Shown piece after piece: positions 12,276-24,849 of a DNA stretch of 64,000 nucleotides. The position numbers were made by a program, and so were the translations under genes. A model generated the notes under the pieces. The model did not search any database and had not been told where the DNA came from. It worked only from the letters and a program-made list of their open reading frames with translations. Source of the stretch: Helicostylum pulchrum (Eukaryota > Mucoromycota > Mucoromycetes > Mucorales > Mucoraceae); the NCBI GenBank assembly GCA_025677825.1, contig JAIXMO010000030.1:186001-250000 (forward strand), in the 5' to 3' direction. The number at the start of each line of letters is the position of its first letter. Positions within the stretch are counted from its first letter, which is position 1.

Positions 12276-13391
12276 CCCTTAAAATAAATAGCTACCGTCA
12301 ATTTGCAATCTCTTTAGAAAAAAAGAAGAAAAAAACCCAGTACCAAACGCTATTTCTAATGATGGTTAAACTTGTCACCTGTAGAAGCTTTCAGCGATTA
12401 ACGTAATGGAGATGCCATTCGACGATAAAAAATAAACCAACAAGGCCAACTCGTAGCCTTTAGTTACAAACTTATTAGAAGTGTTTATCTCGCGATTACG
12501 ATATGGATCTTTGCAAAATATTACAACGAAGGGATAATGAGAGTTATCTCTAGCTGTCGATTAAGCTCGTTTAAGTAGGTTTTGCTATGAGGATAATTGG
12601 AAGTGAACATTCCAGCAGCAATGAAATTGCTTTCACACATAGGCAACCCAATTAAAACGCCCTGTCATACTATTCAGAGGATAGAAGAAGTGGATCGCTT
12701 CAGCCGCACATAACGCTTTCCTCCGTGGTCAACATGTCTCCATAAAGTAGCCCACCCGATAGACACGTTATAAAAAACTTGTGCTTTGAAAACACCAAGT
12801 GAAACCTAGGAACCAGAAATAAGGGACACATAAATCTTGCAGCCATACGACGTCTAAAACTTATGTAACAACTAATTACCATGATTATTAGCTGTCTGTC
12901 ATCTTGTTACTTCAAACAATATAAGGAAGTTATTATCGGCGGTAACTGTGTTTGTACTTGTTTTGATCCATTTGACATGAATACAAGAAAACTCATTTTG
13001 TGTAACGTCACGCCTTTTTATGTTAAAATCTACTATGACTATGTCTTTTTGAAGGTGTCATAATGTAGAAAAAAAAAAGGGAGACAAGGTATCGTAGTGT
13101 TTGCAAACGAAGTTTGCATAGCTTATACAATAAAAAGTAAATGGAAGGTATCATAAAAGCATTTATCTGTCTATAATAAAGTTTTTTTTTTTTTTTACAA
13201 CGTGTTATGTGTAATTTCAACATCTGATGGAGCTTGTAATTAGACCATGTGTATACGTTAACATCATGTTTATTATATACTACATGCGTATTAAAAAGAA
13301 AATAAATATATGTTTCACTCGTGAAGGAACTGCTGAAATAATATCCCGTACTTGCACATGTTTAAAACAAAACAAAAAATATCTAGTCGTG

Positions 13392-14333
13392 TACAGGCTG
13401 TGACCATCATGAAACAAGAATCCAACGCTGTTTTATAGAATGGACTAATATTGAAGCAACAATGACTTCAATTGTAATGAATAATTTAGTTACTACGCTT
13501 TCTTAACATCATTTTTTACCCATCTTATCGATAATCCCAATAAACTCATGGCATTAGCCTACTGGTATTGCTATTATAGCCATACCATGAAGTCATAGTA
13601 ATCATAAAATTCCTCTTTAAAACGGAATGATATTATATATGACCTTTTAAAATGTTTTTGCACGATCAAGATAGACACACATACAACAACGTGTCTATAT
13701 TGTTACATGATATGATACGCTTTTCAATCAATTCACTTTTATTTAAAATAAATTGTCCGTGTATGACACTACCTTAAATTCCTCGTTATACACTTTACTC
13801 ATTATTACCGTCCATCTCGCAGATATTTTTTTCCGTTTCAAGTATTGTATGAAGGTGTTGATTGCATTTACTCTTGAACCTAAATTCTTCTTCATGACAG
13901 ATCTCCTCCAATGCATCTAAACCGATGTAATATATATATTATAACGTTAACCTATCGTTATAAACAGAGTTACTCTCTTGGTATTCGTTACCTTCCCTTT
14001 CTTTATTTGAGATGTACATTCCTTTTGCTTTGTTTCTCAAAGTCGTATAATATTCCATGATCACGTTTAGTGATTACATTATTCTGCTTACTACGTGATG
14101 ATAATAATGTCCATTCCGAGCTTCTTTTCTCTACCAGCTTCTATACAAACTGAATCTACTCTTTTCTGTTTTTTTTAGTGCGAGACAACTAACACATTTA
14201 CATTGGTTGCCACTAATGATTGTTTAAGCTGATCGAGATGTCCAAAGTAGTACGTGTACAGTCTCTTTCTTTTTTGAAGGTACGTTAAAATAAGATGGTT
14301 CCAAGATCGTCTACATGTATAGCCATTTCTACA
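13392..14333. mobile_element. 938-bp block present only in arm A, bounded by TACA
   Basis: TACA at 13392-13395 and at 14330-14333 brackets a block absent from arm B, where the flanks join directly (near 48690). It has no open frame of note and no terminal inverted repeat that I can see. It is either an insertion with a 4-bp duplication or a deletion in B at microhomology. Confidence 0.5.
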
Positions 14334-14556
14334 CAAGATGTCAAGATCAATAACGTAAGATGTAATTGTTAATAGTTTTAGTCAAAGTTGTTGTTACAAG
14401 ACGGATCAAAGATTCTATCGGATGATTTCATCTCTCAGTAAATGGTAGTTGCTTTTTTTTTGTTGCGAGTCGAAAGAAAAAAAAAGATGTGTCGACTTAA
14501 GTACTCACAATCACTGAGTTTAAACGTTTCATTGCTTTATGCAGAGAAGATAATGG

Positions 14557-14966
14557 TATGTGGGCTTTCAAGCTGATCTTTTTAGCACAATTGCTCCTCC
14601 AATCCTCCTTTTGCCTCTTGAAAATGGTTTTATTATTATAACTGACTCGATCATTACAGCGCACTTAATACTCGTGCAGTATTTTTATTAATGAATAGCT
14701 ATAAACTATCCTGTTCATCGATATAAGGGTTCTCTTGATGTACAGGTAAAAAAAAGGTCTAGATTTTATTCTTAAATTGTTTGTAATACTCTAGTAAAAA
14801 CAAACCTTCCATCGCTAGTGATACGCAAGACGCTGCGTAATGTATTTATTTTACATTGGCATTGGAAAAAAAAAAAAAAAGTTACTTAACGCGGCAGTCA
14901 CGTATCATTTCTGTCTTTTTTTTTTTGGTTCTGTACCTCTTTTCTCTCGTTTTTTATTTTACACAA
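14557..14966. other. Gap between arm A and ORC1
   Basis: Unique AT-rich sequence with no supported gene. It ends in T-rich runs just upstream of the ORC1 start. Confidence 0.5.
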
Positions 14967-16747
14967 ATGGTTAAAGATAAACACGGTGACATCGATCCTT
15001 CGCATATTATTCGATCTAAAAGAAGATCTAGAACAGCTATTAATTACTCTGAAAACAACGACAGCCCAAAGAAAACAACTAGAGTAGCTAAACCCGCCAC
15101 AAAGCCTAGAGCAACTAAAGCAACTAAACCTACCAAACCCGCCAAACCTGTTAAAGTAGAACATGAAAGCTCTGCATCCTCCGATTCCGACTCTTATTCT
15201 AGTGTAGAAGAGGCAGAAGATTCACCCATGGAAGAAGATTCTGCTGAAGAGGATTCGGCCCCAGAAGAAAAAGTAATAAAAAAGGTTGTCAAAAGAGGAA
15301 GAAAGCCTGCGTCTACAAGAAAAAAGATATTATCTTCTACATCTACTTCGACCCGAAAAAAGCCCTCAACCAGTTCTAACAGAACGGTACAAAGGTATTG
15401 TAACGCCAAAAACTAAATATATGCCATACAAAATATTTATTTTTGATGATAGAGTAAATCAAGCAGTGCCAATTGTTCCTTTACGGCGAGTACACGAGAG
15501 AGATCAAACGGACCAGACACCATACGCGTTAGCCCGCGAAAGACTTCATGTATCAGCGGTACCGGACTCTTTACCATGTCGAGAAGACGAATTTATGAAC
15601 ATCATGGGATATATTGAAAGTGCAATTCATGAAGGCACAGGTACGTGCGTGTATATTTCAGGTGTACCAGGTACAGGAAAGACGGCGACAGTACTTGAGG
15701 TGATTCGTCATTTACAGCAGCAGGCAGAGGATGGCACAATACCGAATTTTGATTTTGTTGAAATTAACGGTATGAAATTAACGGATCCAAATCAAGCGTA
15801 TAGTATTTTATGGCAGTGTATGGATAAAGATAAAAAGAGATATACCGCTTCACATGCGTTACAGTTACTGGAGGCAAAGTTTTCTAAACAAAGTGATGAC
15901 CAAAAAACAACGTAAGTTTAGTTTGTGTGTGTGTGATAAGTTTAATTTTAATCCTGTTTTTCTTTACATGTGTAGTGTGGTTTTAATGGACGAACTTGAT
16001 CTTTTAGTGACAAAAAAACAAACTGTCATGTACAATTTTTTCGATTGGCCTAGTAGACCTCTATCTAAATTAATTGTGGTAGCAGTTGCAAATACAATGG
16101 ATTTACCTGAACGTATTATGAGTAACAAGATTGCTAGTCGTATGGGCTTAACTCGAATTAATTTCCAGCCATACAAGTATGACCAACTCTATCAAATTGT
16201 ACAATCTAGATTACGAGGTATTGACGCGTTTGCGAAAGAAGCAGTTGAATTTGCAGCACGTAAAGTAAGTGCAGTAAGTGGAGACGCTCGTCGTGCACTT
16301 GATATATGTAGAAGAGCAGTAGAGATTATTGAAAACAAGGCAGAGACAGGTGCTCATGTGACGATTGCTATTGTAGACGAAGCGATTAAGGAAATGTTTA
16401 CGTCTCCTTCAGTTGCATTTATTCGATCTTGTTCATTACACCAAAAGATCTTTTTGGTTGCTTGTATGCAACGATCGCGTGCCATTGGGTTGGCTGAAAT
16501 TGAATTTGGAGATGTAGCACACTATCATATCCAAACTTGTAAATGGCATAACATTGAACCGCCTAATACAAGTGATTTAATGCGTGTATGTGAATCATTA
16601 GGACAAACACGAGCTTTGTTAATGGAAGGTGGACGTATGGATATCTGTATGAGACTTTCTTTAAATTTAGTAGAAGAAGATATTGTCATGGCTTGTAAGG
16701 CTGATAAATTAATTAGTAGGTTGCTGCAAAATTTAACTTCACATTAA
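14967..16747 (+). CDS. ORC1: Origin recognition complex subunit 1
   Basis: Three exons (14967-15394, 15453-15911, 15976-16747) give 552 residues. Orc1 is the ATP-binding subunit of the origin recognition complex that loads MCM at replication origins. The first 140 residues are disordered, Lys/Pro-rich then acidic. The AAA+ domain has Walker A GVPGTGKT (213-220), Walker B VLMDELD (from 298) and a sensor-1-like NTMDLPER, followed by the arginine-containing SRMGLTRINF. A C-terminal winged-helix region follows. There is no BAH domain, unlike animal or budding-yeast Orc1 and more like S. pombe Orc1. Intron phases are 2 and 2. It is the first of five + strand genes downstream of arm A. Confidence 0.93.
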
Positions 16748-16873
16748 ATATAAAAAAAAAACGGAGGTCACTTGTGCATCAATATATAAATAAATACCTG
16801 TTTACAACAAAAACACTATTTCTTCCCTCTTTCTTTCTTTATATTACTTTTAATATTGCATATTTTATTATAA

Positions 16874-18915
16874 ATGTCAAACTACTCTTCACCAAGAGGA
16901 GTTTCTTCAGATAGTTTTACATCGACTTTACCAACACCACCCATGATATTTACATCGAAAACAAATGGATATGAATCCGATTCTTCTGAAGAAGGAAGAA
17001 AACCGCCACCTTCGCTTGGATTACGTGTTACTAATCCTGATGAACAAGAAAGTATGGCGATAGAAAAAGAAGAGGCTACACTTGTTGCATCATCATCACT
17101 TCATACACCAAGTGAATCTCATTGGAAAATCTATCAAAGTGAAATACCTCAAGTACCTGTGGATCAACCATTGTTACGTCGTGAATCAAAGACTGCTTGT
17201 ACAGCAATAGAGGTAAGTAAGGGTATTGCATACATACATACAAAAAAAAAAAGGGAGGGGGGGAAATATAAAAAAAAATAGGGGGGGTTGAAGAGAAGGG
17301 CTTCTTTATTTATTTTTAATTTTACAAAAAGGCTTGTGAGACTATACCTAGAGCAAATTTTATATCACCTACATCAAAATACGCTAAAATATCGTACCAC
17401 TTGACCAACAATCCAGAAGGCATAAAGACATATCGAGAGATGGCTGAAAAGACTAACGATTTACAAACACAACTTTCATTTGCTAAATATTTACTGCAAT
17501 CTGCCAATGCATTTTCGCAGCAGTACCAACCACCTGTTGGTAGTATGTGGGGAATAAACTGTACGACAAACAAAAGTTTACGTCCCGAACCTTTTTTAAT
17601 TGTACCACCTCCTTCTTCTTCTGCTTACTCTTCTACTTCTTCTAAAACAAAATCAGAAATTACAGTCATGAACCATTCTAAACGACAGTCTTCACTAAGA
17701 TCCAGTAACGATACACACGATCAAAAGAAGAAAAAGTTGGAGCAGGAAGGCATTGACTGGATCCTCAAGTTGTGCAAGAAAAACGTACCAGAAGCTTGTT
17801 ATATACAGGCAAATTGGATTGATAAAGAATTACACGGCTTTAAAAAAAATAAGCCCAGAGCTATTGCTTTGCATCAAATTGCTTCTGATGCTAAAGTGCC
17901 AGAGTCTATGTTTGCTGTAGCAGATTATTATGAACAAGAAAAAAATGGCATGGAGCAATCTAGTATCATTCAATTATATCAAGAAGCAACAAACTTTGGA
18001 TATGTTAACGCAATCTATGTAAGTACTTGCGGGGGGAAATGTGTTTATAACGTAAAGTAACCCCCCTTCTTTCGTTGCGGATAAAAATAGAGATTGGCTC
18101 TCTTGACGATCCATGGAAATTTAGGTTTGCGCCAAAGTTTGACAGAAGGTTTAAAGCTCATGTATAAAGCATGTACATTAGCTTCACCCGAATTCAATAT
18201 ACCTCCTTATACCTTTGCCTTAATGCTTACCAACGAATACGAATCAGTAGATTTTCCATTGTAAGTTGAAAGCTTTCTATGATTTGCATTTTTTTTTTTT
18301 TAATTTATTGTGCTCCCCCCCCCTAGACCCATTTTAGAACCTTATGGCGGAAAAGACGCTGCTATATTATATTACGAACGAGCAGCTAGTCTTCAACATG
18401 ATGAAGCACAATCTAAACTAGGCTCTATATATGAACACGGTCTGTACGGAGAATCCATGAACTTTGCTAGAGCGTTTGATTATTACGAACAAGCAGCTAT
18501 GCATGATAATGCGAAATCCATGTTGGGCTTATGTCGACTCTATAATAGAGGAAGCCATGGTCCCGAAGACAAGGAAGAACATAACCGGTTAGAAAATGAT
18601 GTGTCTGGTTGGTTAGTCGCTACACCAGCAAATGAAGATATTGCATTTTCTTGGTGTGAAAAATCGGCTAAAGCCGGTGAGCCCGATGCACTTTTATTAT
18701 TAGGTTGGTTTTATGAAATTGGGTTTGGTGTACCCAGAGATTTTAGCAGGTCCAAAGGGTACTATGAGTTGGCGGCTGAAAAGGGAAATGTAGAAGCAAA
18801 GACGAGACTTTTAAATACAAATAGGTCAATTACAAAGCAGCAGCATGAAGGTATTAGTAGTAGGCGTATTAAGAAGAAACAAGAAAAAAAGCAAAATAGG
18901 TGTAGATGCATGTAA
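16874..18915 (+). CDS. Sel1-repeat protein, Skt5/Chs4-like chitin synthase activator
   Basis: Four exons (16874-17212, 17332-18018, 18091-18260, 18327-18915) give 594 residues. The N-terminal third is low-complexity and Ser/Pro-rich. From about residue 225 there is a ladder of Sel1/TPR-like repeats with the usual A..YY..A and G..Y..G spacing (for example AKSMLGLCRLYNRG). The protein ends CRCM, a C-terminal CaaX box, which fits the prenylated Skt5/Chs4 group that recruits and activates chitin synthase III at the membrane. Without a database search, assignment to Skt5 rather than another Sel1 family rests on the disordered N-terminus, the repeats and the CaaX end together. Confidence 0.75.
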
Positions 18916-19063
18916 AAAAAAATCTGTGCATCACTCATTGTGACACATTACTCATCTTTTTTTTAAAAAAAATTCCTCATCTGGGGTAGGGGGTAAAAAA
19001 GCTTACTTTTTTTTTTTTTTTTTTTGCCTCTCTTCTTTTTTACATATTTTTTTTTCTAATAAA

Positions 19064-20811
19064 ATGAGACTCTTTAGACATAGTCTTTATTTACAAACAC
19101 AACTATGTAAAAGATACACAACTGATTCCAAAGTAAATGAGCCTTACTACACGAAAAAAAAAAAAGAAAGGACTATCTCCGTCTAACACACTCTTTTTTT
19201 ATATATGTAGTCTATTCCAGAACAAAAGGAAGTGAGAGTAACGTGTCAAAAATATCCTCAAAAAAAAAAAAAACTCGAATTTAACTTGTATCTTAGGAAC
19301 TACTTAAAAATGTCATGGATACAGGACCTAGTAAAAGAGAATTACAACACTTTTTAAAGCGATTTGGACCTGATATAAAGACCACGAAACCGACGTTACT
19401 ATCTGGATTTGAAGAGATTAAAGGAGCACCTGGCTTAAAGTCACCTAAAGAATACGTTAATGCACTTTTAGCACCATCCTATCACCAATTAGCACTTACA
19501 AAAGTCGAAGGACCGTTTGATAAACCGGGCTGGCAACGAGTCGGTAATACGCTATATAAACTTCAAAAACTTGGTTTATCATCTATTGTGGTATCTGATA
19601 ACCCGAACTGGAAAAGCGATTCTTCTTCACCCAACGAATTAACTAAACGCATGTTACGAGAGAGCATGACACTGGTTGAATCGATTGAACAAGCAGGTGG
19701 TAGAGCCAGATTGATTTATGGAGCTGTCTTGGAAAGATCGTCTAATGCGATCACGATTAATTTGGATTTTATTCAATCTGCGCTTAATAATAATCAGATT
19801 CCTATTCTTGTACCTATTTTAACCGAAAACGATAAACAAATACCAATTAAATCCAACCAAGCTCTTTTAGCCCTTACACAAAGATTAGCAAGTCAAGCGG
19901 TGGACCCTAAATTGGTACCTTCTAAAATACTCGTGATTAATAAAGAAGGTGGCATTCCTAATCATGAATTACCTGGTACTGCACATAGTTTAGTAAACGT
20001 ACAAGAAGAATATGATGATATCAACAAGGCCTTTACCCAAAATCCTTCTTGGAACCAATCATACCCTAGTACTATTGAAAACCTAGAAATGATTCGAGAC
20101 TGTCTAAGTCTGTTGCCTACTACATCTTCCGCTATTATTGTACCTACTACTTCTTTACCAAACGCATTAATCACGAACCTGGTAACAGATAAACCATTAT
20201 ACTCCTCTTCTTTACCTCGTACAGGTCGTGTCATCAACCAAGCAAAGACAACTGTACTTCGACACGGTATCAAGATTAATAATTATACTTGCTTACAAGA
20301 TTTAGATTTAGATCGATTGACATCCTTATTAGAAGCTAGTTTTCAAAAGAAGGTGAATAAAAGTGCATTTTATGGAAGATTAGAAAAGGTACTGGATGGT
20401 GCCATTATTGCTGGCGATTATGAGGGTGCGGTTATCATGACAAGTGAAGGTACTGGTCCTCATGCTTATTTGGATAAGTTTGCTATTGCTCCTTCAAGTC
20501 AAGGTATTGGCTTAACTGATATCTTATGGAAACGTATGTGTGATTCTTATCCTGAACTACTTTGGAGAAGTAGAATGGATAACGGTGTTAACAAATGGTA
20601 ATAGTAGTAGTAGTAGTACATGTATCAAAAGGAAAAAGCAAAACACTTATTTACTGTTTACATATATATATGTAGGTACTTTGAAAGATCAAATGGATAC
20701 TTGCGTTTAAAAGGCACTAATTGGGTATTATTCTGGCACGGAACTGAAGGTTATAAATGTGTACAAGACTATGCAACTATTGCTAAATCAATTCCAGCTT
20801 CTTTCGAATAA
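19064..20811 (+). CDS. ARG2: N-acetylglutamate synthase, mitochondrial
   Basis: Four exons (19064-19132, 19211-19231, 19297-20597, 20676-20811) give 508 residues. The enzyme transfers acetyl from acetyl-CoA to glutamate, the first step of arginine synthesis. The N-terminus (MRLFRHSLYLQTQLCKRY) is a basic amphipathic mitochondrial presequence. The family hallmark SKRELQHFLKRFG follows, then an amino-acid-kinase-like domain with no obvious kinase active site, and a C-terminal GNAT domain (YLDKFAIAPSSQGIG; WYFERSNGYL). Exon 2 is only 21 nt and links the presequence to the conserved domain in phase. The protein is shorter than yeast Arg2 (574 residues). Confidence 0.88.
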
Positions 20812-21016
20812 TAAAACTTTTTTTTTTTTTTTTTTTGGATTACTTAATCAGAAATGGTGTCCGACAACCCGAACATTGATTATGTAATCACACGGGACGT
20901 CACTAGAAAGGGAAGAAGAAAAAACCAAGTGTTTTTTTAAAAAACTTTTCCCGTAATCTCTTTCTTTTCGTCTTTTATAGAAAAAAAAAAACGTCTTTTT
21001 TGTTTTTACATTGTGA

Positions 21017-22506
21017 ATGTCGCCTAGTACAGACTCAATGGAAAACTCAACCTCAAACATTCGCCTTAGTCATGAAGCACTCGTAAAAACGTTGGATGAG
21101 TTTGACCGAGCAGATATTGGTGAACGAGTACCTGAGTTAGCACAAGACTTGAAAAACGTCAAGAATATTTTAGTGACTGGAGGTGCAGGATTCATGTAAA
21201 AACGAAATATATACATATATATTTTTAGTACAGGACTAACTTCTTTGTAGTGGATCTTTCCTTGTACGTAAATTGGTTGTATTATATCCCGAGTATCATA
21301 TTCATGTTGTCGATAAACTTGATTATTGTGGCTCTTTGCATAATTTAAAAGCTGTCAAAGAATTTCCCAACTATTCTTTTATCCGAGTAAAGTTTTTTTT
21401 TTTTGTTGTCATTAAAAATTTATTAACTTTATTTATTTTAGGGTGATATTACTTCTGCAGACTTCATTTCTTTCTTTTTGAAAGAAAAAAAGATTGATGT
21501 CATTTTTCATTTGGCGGCACAAACTCATGTCGATAACTCTTTTGGAGATTCTTTTGAATTCACAAAGTAAATCCAGTTGTATTTTCGAGAAAAACCTTTT
21601 TTTTTTTTTTTTTTTTTTTTTGTTACTCATCTCGTTTTTATTTGTAGAAATAATGTCATGGGAACACATGTTTTATTAGAAGCAGCTAAAATTAGAAAAA
21701 TCCAAAGGTTCATTCACGTTAGTACCGATGAAGTATATGGCGAAATTATTAACGGAGTAAGCTTTTTTTAATATTACTGCAATCATTTTTTTAAAAAAAA
21801 CTTTGTTGTTAATGTAGCCAGATTGCCCCGAAGATACTATATTGTCACCTACGAACCCATACTCAGCAACCAAAGCTGCTGCTGAAATGTTGGTGAAAGC
21901 ATACCACATGTCGTTTGGTTTACCTATTATGATTACGCGATCCAACAATGTATACGGACCTTATCAATTCCCGGAAAAGATTACATCTAAATTTGTCTGC
22001 AGTTTATTGCGTGGTAAAAAATGTTATATTCATGGAGATGGACATAATTCAAGAAAATATCTTTATGCGGCTGATGTAGCAAACGCCATCGATATTATCT
22101 TTCATAAGGGCTTGGTAGGAGAGACGTATAATATTGGTTCTCCTTCCGAGATCTCGAACTTGGAGATGGCTAGACGATTAATTTTGTTATTTGGTTATAA
22201 AGAAGACCAAGTAAATGATCACATTGAATTTGTAAGAGATCGAGCTTTTAATGATACAAGATACGCAATAGATTGTACAAAGTTGGAAAAATTAGGGTGG
22301 GAACCAAAAGTGGGTTTTGAAGATGGTTTATTAAAGACGAGTAAGTAAAAATATAGCTTATTAACGTTCTTTCCAGTATACTAATTATTAACATTATAGT
22401 TGAGTGGTATAGAAATTGTACAGAATCTTGGTGGGGTGATATCTCGAGCGCCCTTATTCCTCACCCATTTAAAGTTATACCTACTTATAATGAGCCTTTA
22501 AACTAG
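21017..22506 (+). CDS. dTDP/UDP-glucose 4,6-dehydratase-like protein (TGDS/RmlB family)
   Basis: Six exons (21017-21195, 21251-21386, 21442-21566, 21648-21756, 21818-22340, 22400-22506) give 392 residues. It is an extended short-chain dehydrogenase with NAD-binding TGGAGFIGS near residue 55, catalytic STDEVYG and YxxxK (NPYSATKAAAE), and C-terminal TIEWYR. The family oxidises a nucleotide-linked glucose at C4 and dehydrates it to the 4-keto-6-deoxy sugar, the first step towards rhamnose and other deoxysugars. Several stretches (DKLDYC, HVDNSF, RSNNVYGPYQFPEK) resemble animal TGDS and bacterial RmlB. The substrate nucleotide cannot be told from sequence. The first 50 residues are an extension not usual in bacteria. 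No other deoxysugar gene is in the window. Confidence 0.85.
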
Positions 22507-23080
22507 ATAATAAAGAGAAAACAAATTTGTATAACTGCTCAATGAGTCATTAAAACAACCAGCTGTATACCACGTATAGAGTTTTAAGCGGTGTAGGGCT
22601 TTTTATAAATATATCAAAGCAACTCGCCGTTCTATTTTATTTTTAGAATACACGGGTTAACTTTAAAGGATATTTACATTATTCACTTCCGATCCGGAAA
22701 CATTTTGCATTATTTTTGGCTGCAGTCAAAATGATCGCTGCATCCGTAATCCAAATGGTTATCTTTGATAATGAGACGATCAGCGAATCCAATGTTATGC
22801 TACGAGGAAATTACTACTATCGGTGATCTCTAGTGCGCATTAAAAAAGCGAGAAGCTGAGGGCGGTTTAAGTGCTGTTCTCAAGCAAGCATCACTCATTT
22901 TTTTTTTTTTTCAGTTTAGTGTTTACGGTTTCCTTTCCAAATTCAAAAGTATGTTTTCTATGTGGCTTTTGATTTTAATAGAGAGCCTGTTCTCAATTTA
23001 ACACCTGTGCTCGATTCAACACCTGTATCTGTACTTCGTTTGTATAACTTTTTAAAAAAAATTTAACTTGTTGTAAGGCA
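22507..23080. other. Intergenic gap between the dehydratase and F-box genes
   Basis: About 570 bases without a supported gene. A short direct repeat (TCAACACCTGT-like, near 22995-23025) is present, with nothing else of note. Confidence 0.5.
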
Positions 23081-24849
23081 ATGTCACAAGCCATGAACAT
23101 ATGGAGCGATCTTCCAACAGAGATCCTAAGTATAATCACCGCATACTGCGGAAAAAATAGCAGACAAGTCAAATGGATGTTTGTGAACATATGTTGGTTT
23201 ACCTTTTACCTGTCAAAAGTATACGACGCCATTCGAACATCATTAGGCAATGAAACCTTTGTAGATAAAATCCTCTATTCATCATTCGATATTGGAAAAT
23301 ACGTAAAACATGTACATCTGTCCAATATAAAAAAACATAAAAAATTATATGAACTTTATGTACATAGTGATCACTTAGGTATGATCATGAAAAAAACACC
23401 TAATGTAGATGAGGTCAGCCTTTTCCGGACAGTAAGTCAGGCAAACGGACGTCTGATCGACAAAGACTGGCTTTACTTCTCGGTAGTTCTTATTAATACG
23501 AATTGTTGGAATTTAAAGTTCTTGCCGACTCTAGGAGAAGACAATATATATTCTGCTGCTTACTACTACATATGCGCTTACTACTCGCGTCACACTTTAG
23601 AAAGATTAGAGTTATTTTTCGGTATGTTTGGGTCACACGACTTCAATTGTTTAAAAGAATTTCGATCATTGAAAACTTTAGAAGTCCATAAAAACTTAAT
23701 CAATGGGTTAAATGGGTTAACCAAATTTAGAATCCCTGCTTCAGTTTACACCAAAGCTACAAAAACTAGTTATTCGATTCGCCAACAAGCGTGTTTGTCA
23801 AGCTATAAAGTATCAACATACCGCGTGCTTCAGTCTCAAGACACTACGTTTATATAACTTTACTCCTGAACATAATATCGAACTATTCACACTTGCAGAA
23901 GGTTTCTCTTCAATTCAAAATCTATATATCATTGGTGAAAAAGATAAGATATGGTTAGGAAATATAAATGACCCCTTGGCCATCGACAACTTTTTCAGAT
24001 TTATCCGTTCAATCACAAAGTATGAAATAACGATGTCTGGAGGTACACCAGCAATCAAATTTTCCAAGCCATGGTTAAAATTCATCAAGAAGTGCAAAGA
24101 AGATATAAATTTATCAGTCTATTTTGATAGAAGAAAAGAGGAAACCCATTTACTCGACGAAAAAGGTGCTGCTGCGACTTTTTATGGTAATTCAGCGCAA
24201 TCTACTGTATTTTTAAAATATACGGCGTTGGAACACAATCGAGATATATCCGATAGCTTAAGATTAATGGATAACTAGTCTGGGATTGTCTAGTCTTCGA
24301 ATTACTGATAACTGTTGGGATGTAGCGCAACTTTTTAAACAAATCATTGCTAAAAAATGTACTTATTTAAAACAAATGGTATTTTTCGGTTGCATACTTG
24401 ACTATTATACACCTCGAGCCGACACAACACCTGTATCGCAACATATAAAGCGTATCATCTTTCGCGCTTGCGTAATCGAGTACTTATCATTAAAATCATT
24501 TCTGGACGAATTTGATTCATTGGATTATATTGAATTTGACGCTTGTAAATTTAGGAGTGTAGGATACAATGTTAGACCAAATGATGTGAGTGACACCGAC
24601 ATCAAATCAATGCGTCTAAAAAACTTTTCAAATTCTCTTGGAGGAAAATCCAGATTTGATAACATAACTATTATTTCCATATATTTCACTACGCGAGACC
24701 TAACCCGATACTTTTCTGATATCGATCATAATTTGATAGAAAACACCAAAAGCGCATTTGACATGTTTACGGAAACTTTATACGGAAGCAAGTCTGTGTT
24801 TTTAGAGACCAAGGTTAAACCTTTGCAAGAGTTATCACTGATGGTATAA
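23081..24849 (+). pseudogene. F-box/LRR-type protein gene with two +1 frameshifts
   Basis: The N-terminus is an F-box (LPTEILSIITAYC, residues 11-23). It is followed by leucine-rich segments typical of the large F-box/LRR families of Mucoromycota. The reading frame changes twice, each time by one extra base. The first change is between the repeats AATGGGTTA AATGGGTTA and ACC (about 23720); the next frame is open from 23721 as PNLESLLQF. The second is at AAC TAG T (about 24276-24279), where skipping one base continues with SLGLSSLRITDN to the stop at 24849. No GT..AG intron repairs either break. Corrected, the product would be about 589 residues. It is either a young pseudogene or a copy with two sequence errors. 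Such proteins normally act as substrate receptors of SCF ubiquitin ligases. Confidence 0.7.

Larger units (their letters stand above)
10680..14556 (+). repeat. Inverted arm A (long repeat, partner at 48450-50990)
   Basis: Read on the reverse strand, 48450-50990 matches this stretch closely: 2 differences in about 110 aligned bases around 12600-12710, with lower identity towards the outer end. Arm A is 3,877 bases and arm B 2,541. The difference is accounted for by two blocks found only in A (11067-11466 and 13396-14333). I see no convincing coding sequence. Short open frames shared by both copies (for example 12700-12882) look like a by-product of recent duplication. Confidence 0.85.

Noticed and set aside
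12700..12882. A 60-codon frame identical in both arms (also 49203-49385)
   Set aside because: The DNA around it is just as conserved, so identity of the peptide reflects recent duplication. There is no start context, partner exon or family resemblance.
13023..13223. A 66-codon frame conserved between arms (also 48860-49060)
   Set aside because: Same reason, and it includes a run of Lys codons from a poly-A tract.
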